From: Vanessa cardui
Lineage: Eukaryota; Arthropoda; Insecta; Lepidoptera; Nymphalidae
NCBI RefSeq assembly: GCF_905220365.1
Contig: NC_061153.1
Span: forward strand, 2,810,001 to 2,874,000
Length of the DNA: 64,000 nucleotides
Direction: 5' to 3'
The notes below the pieces were generated by a model. That model saw only the letters and a program-made list of their open reading frames with translations. It had not been told where the DNA came from and did not search any database. Below, one piece after another: positions 63,385 to 64,000 of this stretch. Every line of letters starts with the position of its first letter. Within the stretch, counting starts at the first letter, position 1. The position numbers were made by a program, and so were the translations under genes.

Positions 63385-64000
63385 ATGGATAATAGTAAAT
63401 TTATAAGTTATAATTGTAAAAATATAAAACGAAGCCTAGATTGCGTTAAGCATCTCTGTGAAAGTGCGGATGTGATAGCCTTACAGGAGACCTGGCTTTT
63501 ACCTCATGATTTAACACTACTTGGTTGCATTGATGAGAATTTTAGTTATACGGCAAAGTCGGCAGTGGATACGTCAGCTGGGATATTACGAGGCAGACCC
63601 TACGGCGGAGTAGATATAATGTGGCGTAAGAGTATGTTCTGCAACGTAACAGTGGTAAAGTGTAAAAGTGAACGCATCGTAGCAATTAAGGCAAAAATTA
63701 GTGATGACCGAGAAATCCTTATTGTGTGTGTATACATGCCAACAGACCAAGTTGAGAACCAACCGTTATTTAATCAGTATTTGGGTGAGTTAAGTGCAAT
63801 TATACAAGACTGAAGTGTGTAGGTAGCCTATATATTAGGGGATTTTAATGCGCATCCTAATACTCCGTTTGGTAATGAACTTCTTGAATTTTGTAAAGAC
63901 AATGAGTGGATATGTGCTGACTTAAATAAATTAGATATTAATTCAGATATGTACACATTTCAAGGTGAAGCTCATGGCTGTATGTAATAAGCGGTGGCTA
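63385..64000 (+). pseudogene. LINE D ORF2, endonuclease start (runs off window)
   Basis: ATG immediately after ORF1's stop. FISYNCKNIKRSLDCVKHLC, DVIALQETWLLPHDL (catalytic Glu), GGVDIMWRKSMFCNV, ILIVCVYMPTD. TGA at 63811-63813 and TAG at 63820-63822 interrupt; the same frame continues with YILGDFNAHPNTPF (nuclease DFN block) and ADLNKLDINSDMYTFQG to more stops at 63985-63990. RT would follow beyond the window. Broken in the nuclease, so inactive. Confidence 0.8.

Noticed and set aside
1..64000. CRISPR array, prokaryotic operon or phage
   Set aside because: No regularly spaced repeats, no operonic gene sets; all coding matches eukaryotic transposons.

Overview
The window looks like insect nuclear DNA, most likely from a moth or butterfly. 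It has AT-rich spacers, tRNA-derived SINE heads of a type I associate with Lepidoptera, an R1/TRAS-type LINE, jockey-like, CR1-like and RTE LINEs, Copia, BEL/Pao, Gypsy and DIRS elements, mariner and piggyBac fragments, and a Penelope-like element with a GIY-YIG endonuclease. I see no host gene, no rRNA or functional tRNA gene, no CRISPR array and no prokaryotic operon. Almost every coding stretch belongs to a transposable element (TE), and nearly all are broken.

Layout, 0-11 kb: a jockey-like LINE tail (1-365, minus), an RTE fragment (375-1172), a truncated jockey-like LINE called A1 (1438-3136), a decayed LINE RT scrap (about 3295-3640), a LINE 3' tail (3871-4035), an internally deleted Copia element with both LTRs (4381-6920), and an RTE element with a single open 1017-codon frame and an 11-bp target-site duplication (6971-10185, minus). 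A SINE follows at about 10.7 kb. 11-22.5 kb: one CR1-like element (B1, minus) holds two nested insertions, CR1-like B2 (16421-20889, 5-bp TSD) and jockey-like A2 (about 12496-14938, plus). 22.5-35 kb: a LINE tail, LINE C (ending in an 18-bp perfect hairpin), a Penelope fragment, an LTR-like repeat, an R1/TRAS-type LINE, CR1-like B4, a Gypsy fragment, CR1-like B5, a 90-bp Penelope terminal remnant, and a LINE ORF1 with PHD-like, coiled-coil and baculovirus-FP-like parts.

35-50 kb: a BEL/Pao fragment, a DIRS element (minus) interrupted by a mariner and a Penelope terminal repeat, CR1-like B3 interrupted by a second mariner, a GT microsatellite abutting the 3' end of LINE E, and a gag-like ORF. 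50-64 kb: LINE F, CR1-like B6 (split by an LTR-like insertion), a 588-bp foldback element, the main Penelope insertion (55331-58923, 15-bp TSD, two arms in opposite orientation), two adjacent SINE heads, a second PHD/FP LINE ORF1, a piggyBac transposase fragment, an endonuclease fragment (LINE H), and a two-ORF LINE (D) that runs off the window.

The genes do not form a pathway. They are self-copying elements layered over time, and the interest lies in nesting order, target-site duplications, unusual termini and RNA structures. The most notable system-like feature is the Penelope family: its terminal repeats carry a 40-nt fold resembling a variant hammerhead ribozyme, in four copies here. The gene-free nested structure is compatible with heterochromatin, a W chromosome or a piRNA cluster, but none of these can be shown from sequence alone. 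Element boundaries are by-eye estimates unless a TSD or terminal motif is quoted.
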